From positions 1 through 63,678 of the forward strand of contig JAAWOU010000007.1 of assembly GCA_022799755.1 (NCBI GenBank): a stretch of DNA of 63,678 nt. The letters run 5' to 3'. This document shows positions 63,472 through 63,678 of this stretch, one piece after another. The position numbers were made by a program, and so were the translations under genes. The notes below the pieces were generated by a model. The model saw only the letters and a program-made list of their open reading frames with translations, searched no databases and was not told the DNA's origin. The stretch's first letter is position 1; each line of letters starts with the position of its first letter. This DNA is from Lachnospiraceae bacterium. Its GTDB lineage: Bacteria > Bacillota > Clostridia > Lachnospirales > Lachnospiraceae.

Positions 63472-63500
63472 ATGATACCATGATATTCTGAATTTTTCAA
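63472..63500 (-). promoter_or_regulatory. mecA promoter
   Basis: TTGAAA (63495-63500) and TATCAT (63472-63477) are 17 bp apart on the minus strand, 45 bp before mecA. The rest of 63501-63678 is AT-rich with no complete gene. Confidence 0.6.
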
Positions 63501-63678
63501 TTGTAGAATTCAACACAAAAGAATCTTCTCTATGATTCTATTGCGTTATTCTTTCATACTTTCTAATATTTTATACATTTTATGTTAAAATGGTTGATTA
63601 TCTCAAAAAAGCCTTGATTTACGGGCATACAAGCAGGATTTCAAGCTGAATTTACTACCAATTTACTACTTTTGAGGG

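Overview
This window is a stretch of a moderately GC-rich chromosome from a spore-forming, flagellated Firmicute, most likely a Lachnospiraceae (Clostridia). The evidence is the gene content: BofA, DUF2508 (YaaL), WhiA, RapZ, HPr kinase, MecA, a T-box proS, class I iron-sulfur fumarase, a Tad pilus locus of the DUF5702/DUF6382 type, a MBOAT-DHHW-DUF4358 acylation set and a DUF6240 flagellar neighbour. It looks like ordinary core chromosome. There is no prophage, insertion sequence or CRISPR array, although the last bases at the right edge might be the tail of an integrase gene.

Layout. 1-86: edge-truncated tRNA-Ser(GCU). 0.4-3.4 kb: two-subunit fumarase, a HIT protein and a flavodoxin-SCP2 protein. 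3.4-14 kb (minus strand): a complete Tad/Flp pilus operon with tadV, tadZ, tadA, tadB, tadC, a 58-residue Flp pilin, DUF5702, a TadE-like protein with Cys modules, a second prepilin peptidase, TadE, DUF6382-FHA and a rhomboid protease. 14.1-19.7 kb: bofA and DUF2508 (divergent), then fliS, flagellin and a 1051-residue DUF6240 protein. 19.7-30.7 kb: glgB, a 1277-residue repeat protein, rsmA, a HAD phosphatase, DHHW, MBOAT and a DUF4358 lipoprotein. 30.9-33.0 kb: hflK-hflC. 33.1-37.0 kb: GNAT, cyclophilin, a serine hydrolase lying between two inverted paralogous RNA elements, and fba. 37-45 kb: diacylglycerol kinase, Crh-like HPr, whiA, rapZ, murB, ROK glucokinase, hprK and uvrC. 45-51.8 kb: ftsH, a decayed AAA/PD-(D/E)XK gene, a DUF1846 protein, yitT, trxA and trmB. 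51.9-57.3 kb: dacF, a DEDDh exonuclease, an esterase and T-box-controlled proS. 57.4-62.5 kb: GDP-L-fucose synthesis (gmd, fcl), an AraC regulator, a small unknown gene and DUF1576. 62.7-63.4 kb: mecA.

How the genes work together. The pilus locus carries every cytoplasmic and membrane part of a Tad machine plus its pilin. The hprK / Crh-like HPr / glucokinase / rapZ / whiA group is a carbon-status and envelope/division control cluster. HflK-HflC are expected to control FtsH, which is encoded 13 kb away.

Most notable observation: two copies of a structured element (about 34555-34765 on plus, 35860-36053 on minus) point toward each other around a beta-lactamase-family gene. They share a gapless, spacing-conserved promoter region. 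They also share a hairpin with a GCAA loop and three compensatory base-pair changes, followed by an identical CCUCCC stretch. I read them as two paralogous small RNA genes of a family I do not recognise.
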